From positions 62,001-126,000 of the forward strand of contig JAFYHU010000029.1 in the NCBI GenBank assembly GCA_017538965.1: 64,000 nucleotides of DNA, written 5' to 3'. Below, in pieces: positions 25,685 through 33,680 of the stretch. Below the pieces are notes generated by a model. The model worked only from the letters and a program-made list of their open reading frames with translations. It did no database searches and was not told the origin of the DNA. The stretch is from Oscillospiraceae bacterium. Lineage in GTDB: Bacteria > Bacillota > Clostridia > Oscillospirales > Oscillospiraceae. Each line of letters starts with the position of its first letter. Position 1 is the stretch's first letter. Position numbers and translations under genes: made by a program.

Positions 25685-26312
25685 CATCGCCCTGCCGAAA
25701 GGCCGCCTCGGCGACAGCGTCTATCAGATGCTCCGGGAGGCCGGATACGGCTGCCCGGAACTGGAGCATCCCGACCGCCGTCTGGTCTTTGAAAACCCGG
25801 ATGCGGGCGTGTGCTATTTCTGGGTCAAGCCTTCCGACGTGACCATCTATGTCGAACGCGGAGCGGCCGACCTCGGCATTGCCGGCAAGGATATTCTCCT
25901 CGAAAACCGCCCCGAGCTGTACGAGCTTCTCGACCTCGGCATCGGCGTCTGCCGCATGGCCGTGGCCGGACCCGCCGGCTTTACCGACAACCGCTCGCGT
26001 CCGCTGCGCGTGGCGACCAAATTTACGCGCATCGCCCGCGATTATTACGCTTCGCTTTCCCGTGACGTCGATCTGATCCATCTGAACGGATCGATCGAAC
26101 TGGCCCCGATTCTGGGCCTTTCCGACGTGATCGTCGATATTGTCGAAACCGGCCGCACGCTTCGGGAGAACGGCCTTGTCGTTCTCGAAACCGTGTGTCC
26201 GATCAGTGCCCGCCTGGTTGCGAATCCCGCATCCTGTCATTTTCTTGCGGACGAAGTGCGCCGCCTGACCGACGCCCTCGCCGCGCAAATTCCACAGAAA
26301 GGAACCGAATGA
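25677..26312 (+). CDS. hisG: ATP phosphoribosyltransferase, short form
   Basis: First step of histidine biosynthesis (ATP plus PRPP). The 211-residue protein lacks the C-terminal regulatory domain of long HisG, which is consistent with hisZ next door. Motifs: 'IALPKGRLGDS', 'ADLGIAGKDIL', and the PRPP loop 'DVIVDIVETGRTLRENGL'. Translation starts at GTG 25677, overlapping hisZ, with GGGAGG upstream. No other his gene is nearby, so this first-step pair is separated from the rest of the pathway. Confidence 0.96.
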   Translation: MLNIALPKGRLGDSVYQMLREAGYGCPELEHPDRRLVFENPDAGVCYFWVKPSDVTIYVERGAADLGIAGKDILLENRPELYELLDLGIGVCRMAVAGPAGFTDNRSRPLRVATKFTRIARDYYASLSRDVDLIHLNGSIELAPILGLSDVIVDIVETGRTLRENGLVVLETVCPISARLVANPASCHFLADEVRRLTDALAAQIPQKGTE

Positions 26313-26313
26313 T

Positions 26314-28134
26314 ATGCCTGCAAACAAAAAAGCCAAGACCGAAACCAAAGCTGCGGCCGACGGGGCCGACATCGTCCTGACCGCGCCGGAAGCGCCTGCG
26401 GCTCCCGCGCCGGAAAAGAAGCCCGCGGCGAAAAAACCTGCGGAAAAGAAGCCGGCGGCGAAAAAGCCTGCTGCAAAGAAGACGCCGGAAAAGAAGCCGG
26501 CGGCAAAAAAACCCGCCGCCAAAAAGCCTGCGGCGAAGAAGCCTGCGGCCCCCGCTGCGGAAGAGATCGTCGTTGAAGAAGTCGTCGTTGAGGAAGCTGT
26601 CCCCGTGACGGAAGAAGCGGCCCCGGCCGAAGTCCCGGCATCTGTTTCCGAACCGGAAGATTCTCAGCGCTTTGATTCTCCCCGCCGCAGCGTCGCCTTT
26701 ATCGGCGCCGAATGCTATCCCTTTATCAAGACCGGCGGCCTCGGCGACGTGATGTACGCACTGCCGCGTGCCCTCGTGAAGCAGAACTGCGATGTCAAGG
26801 TCATCCTTCCGCGCTACCGCTGCATTCCGCAGGAGTATCAGGACAAGATGATCTACCGCGGCGAATTCTATATGGACCTCTGTTCCGACGGGCGCCGCTT
26901 CTACGTCGGCATCATGGAGTATGTCTGGGACGGCGTGGTCTATGACTTCATTGACAACGAAGAGTTCTTCGGCTACGGCAATCCCTACACCAACCTGATC
27001 GACGATATTCCGCGCTACTGCTTTTTCTCCAAGGCTGCGCTGGCCGCGCTCAACTATCTTGACTGGGTTCCCGACATCGTGCACTGCCACGACTGGCAGG
27101 CGGCGCTGGTGCCAGTCTATCTGCGGACGCTCTTTGCGGGCACACCCGTTGCCTCGGCCAAGAGCATCCTGACCATCCACAATCTGCGCTTCCAGGGCGT
27201 CTACAGTTATGAGACGCTGCGCTATTGGACCGGTCTTCCGGACGGGCTCCTGAAATCCATCGATGTCTTCAAGGAAGGCTGGGACGGCGCCAACATGTTC
27301 AAGGCAGGCCTTGCCTATGCCGACCGCATCACTACGGTCAGCCCGACCTATGCCTCCGAGATTCAGACGCCGTTCTACGGCGACGGCCTCGACGCCCACC
27401 TGCGCCATCACAACTGGAAGCTGCGCGGCATCGTCAACGGCATCGACTGTAACCAGTGGGATCCCGCGGCTGACAAGCTGCTGGCGGAACAGTATGCCGA
27501 AGCGGACGCACCCGAGAAAAAAGCCGCGAACAAGGCTGCCCTGCAGGCCGAGCTCGGCCTCGAGCAGAACCCGGACCTCATGGTCTTCGGTCTCGTCTCG
27601 CGCCTGACCGACCAGAAGGGCCTGGATCTGCTCAACGCCATCGTTCCGGCCGTCATCGACGGCAATACCCAGCTGGTTGTGCTTGGCACCGGCGACAGCT
27701 GGTATGAGAATGCTTTCCGCATGTACGAGGACCAGTTCCGCGGCCGGGTCTGCTCCTGCATCATGTATGACGAAGCCCGTGCCCACCGCATCTATGCCGG
27801 TTCCGACGCGCTGCTGATTCCGTCCCTTTTCGAGCCCTGCGGTCTGACCCAGCTGATCGCCATGCGCTTCGGCACGGTTCCCGTAGTACGCGAGACGGGT
27901 GGCCTGCGCGATACCGTTGCGCCCTATAATCAGTTCACCGACGAAGGAAACGGCTTCACCTTTGACCGCTACGAGGACGGCCTTCTGCTCGACGCCATCA
28001 ACCGTGCCAAGGATCTCTACTTCAACAACCGCGAGGCCTGGAACGCGATGCTCCGCCGCGATATGGAAAAGGATGTCTCCTGGGATGTTCCGGCGGAAGC
28101 CTACCGGGCGCTTTACCTGGAACTGAAACCCTGA
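26314..28134 (+). CDS. glgA: Glycogen synthase (GT5) with a histone-H1-like Lys/Ala/Pro N-terminal tail
   Basis: Residues about 126-606 are a GT5 glycogen synthase: ADP-glucose-binding 'KTGGLGDVMYALPRAL' (139-154), 'HCHDWQ', 'GLVSRLTDQKGLDLL', and 'SLFEPCGLTQLIAMRFGTVPVVRETGGLRDT'-type acceptor/donor regions. Residues 1-125 are extra: about ten repeats of K-K-P-A-A or close variants (about 35-78), then an acidic Glu/Val/Pro stretch (83-118). Similar KKPAA tails are known on bacterial H1-like proteins. The tail could bind polyanions, other proteins or glycogen granules; that is speculation. It starts 1 base after hisG. Confidence 0.93.
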   Translation: MPANKKAKTETKAAADGADIVLTAPEAPAAPAPEKKPAAKKPAEKKPAAKKPAAKKTPEKKPAAKKPAAKKPAAKKPAAPAAEEIVVEEVVVEEAVPVTEEAAPAEVPASVSEPEDSQRFDSPRRSVAFIGAECYPFIKTGGLGDVMYALPRALVKQNCDVKVILPRYRCIPQEYQDKMIYRGEFYMDLCSDGRRFYVGIMEYVWDGVVYDFIDNEEFFGYGNPYTNLIDDIPRYCFFSKAALAALNYLDWVPDIVHCHDWQAALVPVYLRTLFAGTPVASAKSILTIHNLRFQGVYSYETLRYWTGLPDGLLKSIDVFKEGWDGANMFKAGLAYADRITTVSPTYASEIQTPFYGDGLDAHLRHHNWKLRGIVNGIDCNQWDPAADKLLAEQYAEADAPEKKAANKAALQAELGLEQNPDLMVFGLVSRLTDQKGLDLLNAIVPAVIDGNTQLVVLGTGDSWYENAFRMYEDQFRGRVCSCIMYDEARAHRIYAGSDALLIPSLFEPCGLTQLIAMRFGTVPVVRETGGLRDTVAPYNQFTDEGNGFTFDRYEDGLLLDAINRAKDLYFNNREAWNAMLRRDMEKDVSWDVPAEAYRALYLELKP

Positions 28135-28148
28135 GGGAGACAGCGATC

Positions 28149-28688
28149 ATGCCGAATCTCTATGTGGTGACGGGGCCTTCCGGCACCGGACTCTCCGACA
28201 CCCTGGCCGAGCTTTTTCGCCGCCGCCCGGATCTCTCCGCCGTCCTGCCCGTGACCTCGCGGCACAGGAAGGAAGGGGAGACCGACGGCATCGGCTTCCG
28301 CTTCTATGATCTCGATGAGTGGAATGCTCTCCGGGAATCCGGCGATCTGCTTGAGGAAACCGAGTTTGCCGGCAATGATTACGGGACTTCCCGCACACTG
28401 GTAGATGAGCTTCTCAGGGACGGAAAGAACGTCCTTCTCAGCCTCGAGCCGGATCGTGCGGCGCAGGTGAAGAAGAATAACCCGGGGGCGGTCTGCATCT
28501 GGGTCGAACCCTCGAGCGAGGAGCTTCTTCGCGCGCGGCTTTCTACCGGCGGGCGCAGTGAGCGGGAGATCGAGGTTCGCCTCCGCACGGCTGCGGAACA
28601 GCGTGCCCGCTCCGAGTTCTGCGATCTGCGCATTGACGACGACGATCCCGCCCTGACCCTTCTCGCGCTCGAAAAAGTCATCGGATAG
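28149..28688 (+). CDS. Guanylate-kinase-like protein lacking the P-loop lysine
   Basis: Clear guanylate kinase homology over 179 residues: 'VTSRHRKEGETDGIGF' matches the GMP-binding T-R-x2-R-x-G-E-x-D-G, and 'GNDYGTSRTLVDELLRDGKNVLL' the following region. The Walker A motif, however, reads G-P-S-G-T-G-L-S (9-16), with Leu15 where the catalytic Lys belongs. The first arginine of 'TTRPPR' is kept, but later residues are loosely conserved. It may bind GMP without kinase activity, or act differently. It follows glgA by 14 bases and ends the pgk run. A standard gmk would be needed elsewhere in the genome. Confidence 0.75.
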   Translation: MPNLYVVTGPSGTGLSDTLAELFRRRPDLSAVLPVTSRHRKEGETDGIGFRFYDLDEWNALRESGDLLEETEFAGNDYGTSRTLVDELLRDGKNVLLSLEPDRAAQVKKNNPGAVCIWVEPSSEELLRARLSTGGRSEREIEVRLRTAAEQRARSEFCDLRIDDDDPALTLLALEKVIG

Positions 28689-28750
28689 AATAATTCTGCC
28701 TCCGTGCCGGAAAAAGCTCGGAAAAACGGCATAAAATTGGCAAAAAACCG

Positions 28751-28779
28751 TTGACATTCCGATCTTTTGGTGGTATTCT
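28751..28779 (+). promoter_or_regulatory. Promoter of the rplU-rpmA operon
   Basis: TTGACA (28751-28756), 17-base spacer, TATTCT (28774-28779). The leader of about 75 bases to rplU (28787-28861) is a place where an L21 autoregulatory leader is known in Firmicutes, but I cannot confirm its fold. GGGAGG precedes rplU. Confidence 0.8.
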
Positions 28780-28861
28780 ACCAAGGCCGCATTGAAGGGG
28801 CTTTAAGTGAACGCGCCGTTCCGCCCTGAGAGCGAGTCCTGTAAAGAGGGAGGATTATCCG

Positions 28862-29176
28862 ATGAAGCATGCTGTTATTGTTACCGGTGGCAAGCAGTAC
28901 CGCGTCGCCGAAGGCGATGTGATCTATGTGGAAAAGCTGAATGCCGAGGCCGGCGAGACGGTGACTTTCGATCAGGTTCTCTGCGTAGTTGACGACGAGA
29001 ATACCGTGATCGGCACGCCCGTTGTCGAGGGTGCCGCCGTCAAGGCCAAAGTCGAGAAGACCGGAAAAGCGGCCAAGATCCGCGTGTACAAGATGAAGCC
29101 GAAAAAGGGCTATCATCGCACGCAGGGCCACAGACAGCCCTATACCAGGCTGACGGTCGAGTCTATTCAGGCATAA
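28862..29176 (+). CDS. rplU: 50S ribosomal protein L21
   Basis: 104 residues, starting '[13 protein letters not shown]' and ending with the conserved '[14 protein letters not shown]', as for bL21, which binds 23S rRNA. GGGAGG lies ahead of the ATG. The next gene is rpmA with only 33 bases between; the small prp protease gene that sits between L21 and L27 in many Firmicutes is absent. Confidence 0.98.
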   Translation: MKHAVIVTGGKQYRVAEGDVIYVEKLNAEAGETVTFDQVLCVVDDENTVIGTPVVEGAAVKAKVEKTGKAAKIRVYKMKPKKGYHRTQGHRQPYTRLTVESIQA

Positions 29177-29209
29177 CACAGTCACAGGTTTAACAGGAGG
29201 TGTAATCAC

Positions 29210-29473
29210 ATGGCTCATAAGAAAGGTATGGGTTCTACCAAGAACGGCCGCGACAGTGCGTCCAAACGTCTCGGCGCCAAGCGCGCGGACGGTCAGTTCG
29301 TTCTGGCGGGGAACATTCTTGTCCGTCAGCGCGGGACCAAGATCCATCCCGGCACCAATGTCGGCAAAGGGAAGGACGATACGCTGTTCGCGCTTGTTGA
29401 CGGCAACGTGAAATTCGAGCGCATGGGCAAAGACCGCAAAAAGGTTTCGGTTTACGAAGAGCTCGCCCAGTAA
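29210..29473 (+). CDS. rpmA: 50S ribosomal protein L27
   Basis: 87 residues with the L27 signature '[15 protein letters not shown]' and '[15 protein letters not shown]'. The protein starts directly with M-A-H-K-K-G, so it lacks the short N-terminal extension that many Firmicutes must remove with Prp. This agrees with the absence of prp between rplU and rpmA. AGGAGG precedes the ATG. A terminator lies 13 bases after the stop. Confidence 0.98.
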   Translation: MAHKKGMGSTKNGRDSASKRLGAKRADGQFVLAGNILVRQRGTKIHPGTNVGKGKDDTLFALVDGNVKFERMGKDRKKVSVYEELAQ

Positions 29474-29486
29474 ATTGACTTCAATC

Positions 29487-29511
29487 AGGCCGGACACCAG
29501 TCCGGCCTTTT
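29487..29511 (+). terminator. Terminator after rpmA
   Basis: AGGCCGGAC (29487-29495), 4-base loop, GTCCGGCCT (29500-29508) and a short T run. It probably reduces, rather than abolishes, read-through into obgE 17 bases further on, as I see no separate obg promoter. Confidence 0.75.
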
Positions 29512-29527
29512 CAATTGAGGAATCAAA

Positions 29528-30805
29528 ATGGCTTTTGTAGATAAAGCGCGCATCCGTCTGTACGCCGGCAAAGGCGGCGACGGTGCCGTATCCTTTCACA
29601 GAGAAAAATACGTGGCGGCCGGCGGCCCGGACGGCGGTGACGGCGGTCGGGGCGGCAGCGTCATCTTTGTCCCGGACGACAACATGACCACGCTTATGGA
29701 CTTCAAATATAAGCGGAAATACAGCGCTCCGGACGGTGCCAACGGCCAGGGAAAGCGCTGTGCCGGCAAGGACGGGGAAGACCTGATCGTCCGTGTCCCG
29801 CGCGGGACCCTGATCTGCGACACCGAATCGGGCGCTCTCATGCACGATATGTCCGACGGACAGAACTATGTTGCAGCCAAAGGCGGCCGCGGCGGCTGGG
29901 GCAACATGCATTTTGCCACACCGACAAGGCAGGTGCCCCGCTTCGCCAAACCCGGGCTCCCCGGAGAAGCGCGTGAAGTCACGCTGGAACTCAAGCTCCT
30001 GGCGGACGTGGGTTTGATCGGCTTTCCGAACGTGGGCAAATCGACCCTGCTGTCGGTGGTCAGCCGGGCGCATCCGAAGATCGCCAATTATCACTTTACG
30101 ACGCTGTTTCCCAATCTGGGCGTGGTGTATGTCAACGAGGGCAGCAGCTTCGTCCTGGCCGATATCCCCGGCATCATTGAAGGTGCTTCCGAAGGCGCCG
30201 GTCTGGGGCACGATTTTCTGCGCCATATTGAACGCTGCCGGCTGCTGGTCCACGTCGTGGATGTTTCCGGTGCCGAGGGCCGGGATCCTGTCGAAGACTT
30301 TCGCATCATCAATGAAGAACTGCGCCGCTACCAGCCGGAGCTGGCCGAACGCCCGCAGATTGTCGCCGCGAACAAGTGCGACCTGATTCCCGACGGCAGC
30401 GAAGCCCTTTCTGATCTGCGCCGTGCGGCGGAAGAGCAGAGCATTCCGGTCTTCGAGATCAGCGCTGCTACCCACCGGGGGACCGAGGCGCTTGTCAAAT
30501 GCTGTGCCGAGATGCTTTCCGAGCTCCCGCCGATGACCCCCTTCGAGGCGGATTATGTCCCGCCCGAGCCGGATCAGGAGGGCGCCGAAGATGTCTGCAT
30601 CGAGCACGCGGACGGACTCTGGCAGCTGGAAGGAGAGTGGCTGAAGCGGGTTGCCGCGACCGTCAACTTCTCCGACTACGAAAGCCGGATGTTTTTCGAC
30701 CGGGTGCTGAGAAAAGCGGGTATTTTCGACCGCCTTGAGCAGATGGGGATTCAGGACGGCGATACGGTCTGCATCTATGACCTGATGTTCGACTACCGGT
30801 ATTAA
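29528..30805 (+). CDS. obgE: GTPase Obg/CgtA
   Basis: Essential ribosome-associated GTPase (425 residues). The Gly-rich OBG fold is N-terminal ('AGKGGDGAVSFHREKYVAAGGPDGGDGGRGG'-type repeats, residues about 10-155). The G domain has G-F-P-N-V-G-K-S-T, 'DIPGIIEGA' and 'NKCD'. The C-terminal OCT domain, common in Firmicutes, ends in 'GDTVCIYDLMFDY'. Its position after rpmA is the classic arrangement. Confidence 0.97.
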   Translation: MAFVDKARIRLYAGKGGDGAVSFHREKYVAAGGPDGGDGGRGGSVIFVPDDNMTTLMDFKYKRKYSAPDGANGQGKRCAGKDGEDLIVRVPRGTLICDTESGALMHDMSDGQNYVAAKGGRGGWGNMHFATPTRQVPRFAKPGLPGEAREVTLELKLLADVGLIGFPNVGKSTLLSVVSRAHPKIANYHFTTLFPNLGVVYVNEGSSFVLADIPGIIEGASEGAGLGHDFLRHIERCRLLVHVVDVSGAEGRDPVEDFRIINEELRRYQPELAERPQIVAANKCDLIPDGSEALSDLRRAAEEQSIPVFEISAATHRGTEALVKCCAEMLSELPPMTPFEADYVPPEPDQEGAEDVCIEHADGLWQLEGEWLKRVAATVNFSDYESRMFFDRVLRKAGIFDRLEQMGIQDGDTVCIYDLMFDYRY

Positions 30806-30806
30806 G

Positions 30807-31271
30807 ATGAAGAGAAATTCGAAGCGGCTGATTCTCTTCGGCAGCCTGACGCTTCTGATGATGCTTGTCATTTTTCTCTTTTCCGCCCAGGAAGGTACGG
30901 ATTCCGGCAGTCTCAGCAAATGGCTTGCCGAGTCGGCTTTCGGCCGCGCGCTGCTTCGGATCCTTCCGAGACTGAGCGATCAGGGCGTTGAGCACGACCT
31001 GCGCAAGTACGCGCATATGGCCGAATATACGATGCTTGCCATCCCCGCCTTCGGCTTCTTCTGCGAACTGCTGCTGCGCCGAAAGGTGTGGCCGGCTTTC
31101 CTGACGGCCCTGCTGTTCTGCTTTCTGTACGCCTGCAGCGATGAGTTTCACCAGCTTTTTGTCCCCGGCCGTGCCGGTCTGTTTTCCGATGTGCTGATTG
31201 ATATGGTCGGCGTCCTGTTCGGCCTGATGTTTGCCAGTCTGGTACACGCTCTGCGAAAGGAACCGCGATGA
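30807..31271 (+). CDS. VanZ-family membrane protein
   Basis: 154 residues with four hydrophobic helices (about 10-27, 70-90, 95-112, 126-148). The VanZ signature is seen in 'FSAQEG', 'RKYAHMAEYTMLA' and 'SDEFHQLFVPGRAGLFSDVLID'. VanZ-type proteins are linked to low-level teicoplanin resistance in one system, but most have no known role. It starts 1 base after obgE and shares an ATGA overlap with the next gene. Confidence 0.85.
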   Translation: MKRNSKRLILFGSLTLLMMLVIFLFSAQEGTDSGSLSKWLAESAFGRALLRILPRLSDQGVEHDLRKYAHMAEYTMLAIPAFGFFCELLLRRKVWPAFLTALLFCFLYACSDEFHQLFVPGRAGLFSDVLIDMVGVLFGLMFASLVHALRKEPR

Positions 31272-32962
31272 ATTCAAACCGCTCTGAAAACCGAATGATT
31301 CCGTCCATCCTCTCTCTCCCGGAGAAGTTCTCGGGCTTTCTGGGGAAGCTTCTGCGCCTTCGCCTTCCGATCAAAAGGCGCTTTTCCATGAGAGACGTTC
31401 TTCTGGCGCTCGGTGCGCTGCTTTTGCTGCTGCTCTCTGCGCTGATTCCGGCTCTCCGCGGTCTGCGCCTGCCGGTCTGTCTTTTTGCTGCGCTGCTCTC
31501 CTGCGTGCCGCTGGTTCTTCAGGGGATGCGTCTGGTGCGGCGGCGGAAAATCCCGGCGGAAGAGATTTGCATTTTCCTCTCAACGGTGCTGGCCTTCCTT
31601 CTGAAGGAATATACTGCCGCCGTCCTGATTCCTGCGCTCGGCGTTCTGCTTTTCCAGACGGAAGGTTACAGCCTGCTGCACTGTGAAGCCGCTCCCGATG
31701 CGCTGAACGAGGCGCAGGAACCCCTTCGCCGGCAGGTGGAGGATGCCGACCCGGAACACAGCAAAATGCGGCGTCTGCTGGCTTTCGGCGTGTTTGCCGC
31801 GTTCTGCGTCCTGTGTTTTGCTGCGGCGATCACGCTGATTCTGACCCTTTTTCATCTGTATGAGCCTCAGAAATGGCTGCATGCGGCGCTGATTATTCTG
31901 GCGCTTTCTCCGATGACGGCCATCTGGTTTGCTTCCATGCTGACGCACTTCGGCGCGCTGTTCAGCGCGGCAAAATCCGGCATTCTTTTCCGTAACGGAA
32001 CCGTTCCCGAACGTTTCCGGGAGTGCCGCCTTTTTGCTTTCGGAAAGACAGGAACCGTCACGGACGGGCGCTTTGTCATTTCCGACATCTGCCCGACGGG
32101 CGGAATCGGGGAAGACGATCTGCTCCGCATCGCGGCAATCGCCGAATGTAAGTCCGGCCATCCGATTGCCCGGGCGCTGAAAGCAGCCGCCGGACTGGAG
32201 GAAGGCGTGATTCCCGCAGGGTTCCAGAACTGCGAGGAGATTCCCGGCAAAGGCGTCAGCACGCTTTTTTCGGATCACCAGATCTATGTCGGCAACGCAG
32301 CACTTCTGGATGAACACGAAATCTGGTATCAGGTGCCGGCCAAGAGCGGTTCGGCGATCCATATTGCGGTTGACGGAACCTATCGCGGTCATATCATGAT
32401 TGCGGATGCGCTGCGTGTCAACGCCTTTGAAGCCCTCGAAGAGCTTCGTGCGCAGGGAGTCCGGAACCTGGTGATGCTGACCGGCGATGTCCGCTCCGCC
32501 TCCCGCAAACTGGCATCCTCGCTGAACTTTGACATGGTAAAGCCCGAACTGAGCCCCGAGGAAAAGGGATCGGCCGTCCGCTATCTGCGCTCCGTACACG
32601 GAGAAAAGGCCCGAATTGCCTGTGCGGGAGACGGATTCCACGACGCCTGGATGTTCGAAGCGGCCGATGTTTCGGTCAGCATGAACGCCGACGGAGGCGA
32701 GTCCGCCGATGTTCGGATTCTCTCGGAAGATATCCTCGGGATTCCTTCCGCCTATCGCTTCTGCAGGGAGAGCGGGCGCATCCTCGAGATCGGCGCGATC
32801 ACGGTTCTGCTGGTTAAGCTGATGCTGTGCATCCTCGGCTGTGCGGCAGTCCTTCCGCTTCCCATGATCCTCGCCGTGGATTTCCTGGTCGAAGCGGGTG
32901 CCGTGATCTACGCGCTGACCAGCCTGACCATGGAGAAAAGGAAAACACATATCCGCCCATGA
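31268..32962 (+). CDS. P-type-ATPase-like protein lacking the phosphorylation Asp and actuator domain
   Basis: The 564-residue protein follows the heavy-metal (P1B) ATPase plan in its second half: 'GHPIARALKAAAG' (HP motif), 'EEIPGKGVSTLF', 'VMLTGDVRSASRKLASSL', and 'GDGFHDAWMFEAADVSVSM'. The phosphorylation motif D-K-T-G-T is G-K-T-G-T (G259). The membrane C-P-C is S-P-M (214-216). Between the third and fourth helices only about 40 residues are found, so the actuator domain with T-G-E is missing. It is therefore unlikely to pump by the normal cycle. The frame is intact and coupled to both neighbours by ATGA overlaps, so it is not simply decayed. A regulatory or binding role is possible. Confidence 0.8.
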   Translation: MNSNRSENRMIPSILSLPEKFSGFLGKLLRLRLPIKRRFSMRDVLLALGALLLLLLSALIPALRGLRLPVCLFAALLSCVPLVLQGMRLVRRRKIPAEEICIFLSTVLAFLLKEYTAAVLIPALGVLLFQTEGYSLLHCEAAPDALNEAQEPLRRQVEDADPEHSKMRRLLAFGVFAAFCVLCFAAAITLILTLFHLYEPQKWLHAALIILALSPMTAIWFASMLTHFGALFSAAKSGILFRNGTVPERFRECRLFAFGKTGTVTDGRFVISDICPTGGIGEDDLLRIAAIAECKSGHPIARALKAAAGLEEGVIPAGFQNCEEIPGKGVSTLFSDHQIYVGNAALLDEHEIWYQVPAKSGSAIHIAVDGTYRGHIMIADALRVNAFEALEELRAQGVRNLVMLTGDVRSASRKLASSLNFDMVKPELSPEEKGSAVRYLRSVHGEKARIACAGDGFHDAWMFEAADVSVSMNADGGESADVRILSEDILGIPSAYRFCRESGRILEIGAITVLLVKLMLCILGCAAVLPLPMILAVDFLVEAGAVIYALTSLTMEKRKTHIRP

Positions 32963-33552
32963 ATGTTTATGATTTTGACTATACCGTCTTCACCCCGGAC
33001 AGCTCGGCCTGCTTTCTCCGCTTCTGCCTTCGGCATCACACGCGTGCGGTGCTGAAAGCACTGCTGTTCTCCGCGGACGAAGCAATCCGCTATCTGGCGA
33101 CGGGAAAAAAAGACGCAAAGCGGCTGAAGGAAGCGCTCTTCTCCTTCCTGAACCGGGTGGACAATATCGAGGCGATCGTCGATGAGTTCTGGGAATGCCA
33201 TATTGACCATCTGCAATCCTGGTATCTGGAACAGAAGCAGCCGGACGATCTGATCATCTCCGCTTCCCCCGAGTTTCTGCTCCGGCCGATCACCGATCGT
33301 CTCGGCGTTACTCTGATGGCAACCCGGATGAACCCCTGGACCGGACAGATTAAAGGGAAGAACTGCCACGACGAGGAAAAAGTCCGCCGCTTCCTGGAAG
33401 TCTACCCGGCGGACAGCGTCGATCGCTTTTATTCCGACTCTCTCTGCGACATCCCGATGGCCAGAATGGCGGATGAGGCCTTTCTCGTAGTGAACGGCCG
33501 CGTCTTCCCCTGGCCGATCAATGGTTCAAAAAAAACAAAACCGTCTCCCTGA
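32959..33552 (+). CDS. HAD-superfamily (IB-like) phosphatase
   Basis: 197 residues with the HAD nucleophile motif D-F-D-Y-T (D5, D7), motif II Ser in 'IISASPEF', motif III Lys in 'HDEEKVRRF', and motif IV 'SDSLCDIPMARMAD'. A helical cap lies between (about 20-95). Substrate is unknown; the IB group includes phosphoserine and lipid head-group phosphatases. ATG 32959 overlaps the upstream stop (ATGA). The terminator hairpin begins inside its last codons. Confidence 0.82.
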   Translation: MNVYDFDYTVFTPDSSACFLRFCLRHHTRAVLKALLFSADEAIRYLATGKKDAKRLKEALFSFLNRVDNIEAIVDEFWECHIDHLQSWYLEQKQPDDLIISASPEFLLRPITDRLGVTLMATRMNPWTGQIKGKNCHDEEKVRRFLEVYPADSVDRFYSDSLCDIPMARMADEAFLVVNGRVFPWPINGSKKTKPSP

Positions 33553-33579
33553 GATCAAGCGTCAGGGGAGACGGTTTTT
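33537..33579 (+). terminator. Terminator overlapping the HAD gene end
   Basis: CCGTCTCCCTGA pairs with TCAGGGGAGACGG (one bulge), flanked by an A-run and a T-run. The stop codon TGA (33550-33552) lies in the left arm. Confidence 0.85.
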
Positions 33580-33602
33580 CCCTTGTCGATATCAGATATT
33601 TC

Positions 33603-33631
33603 TTGAATTCATGGGGAAAGCGTTGTAAAAT
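33603..33631 (+). promoter_or_regulatory. Promoter of the binding-protein/HD-GYP cassette
   Basis: TTGAAT (33603-33608), 17-base spacer, TAAAAT (33626-33631). The first gene starts at 33681 with GGAGG upstream. Confidence 0.75.
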
Positions 33632-33680
33632 ATAAGATCAGGAAAGAAAGCCGATTTCTGTTCCCGGAGGCAATACAGAT

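Noticed and set aside
26400-26550. Short-unit repeat considered as a CRISPR or satellite
   Set aside because: It is in frame in glgA and encodes Lys/Ala/Pro units of unequal length; there are no spacers.
28787-28861. L21 autoregulatory leader RNA
   Set aside because: The position is right, but I could not establish the conserved fold by eye; a covariance-model search for the L21 leader would decide.
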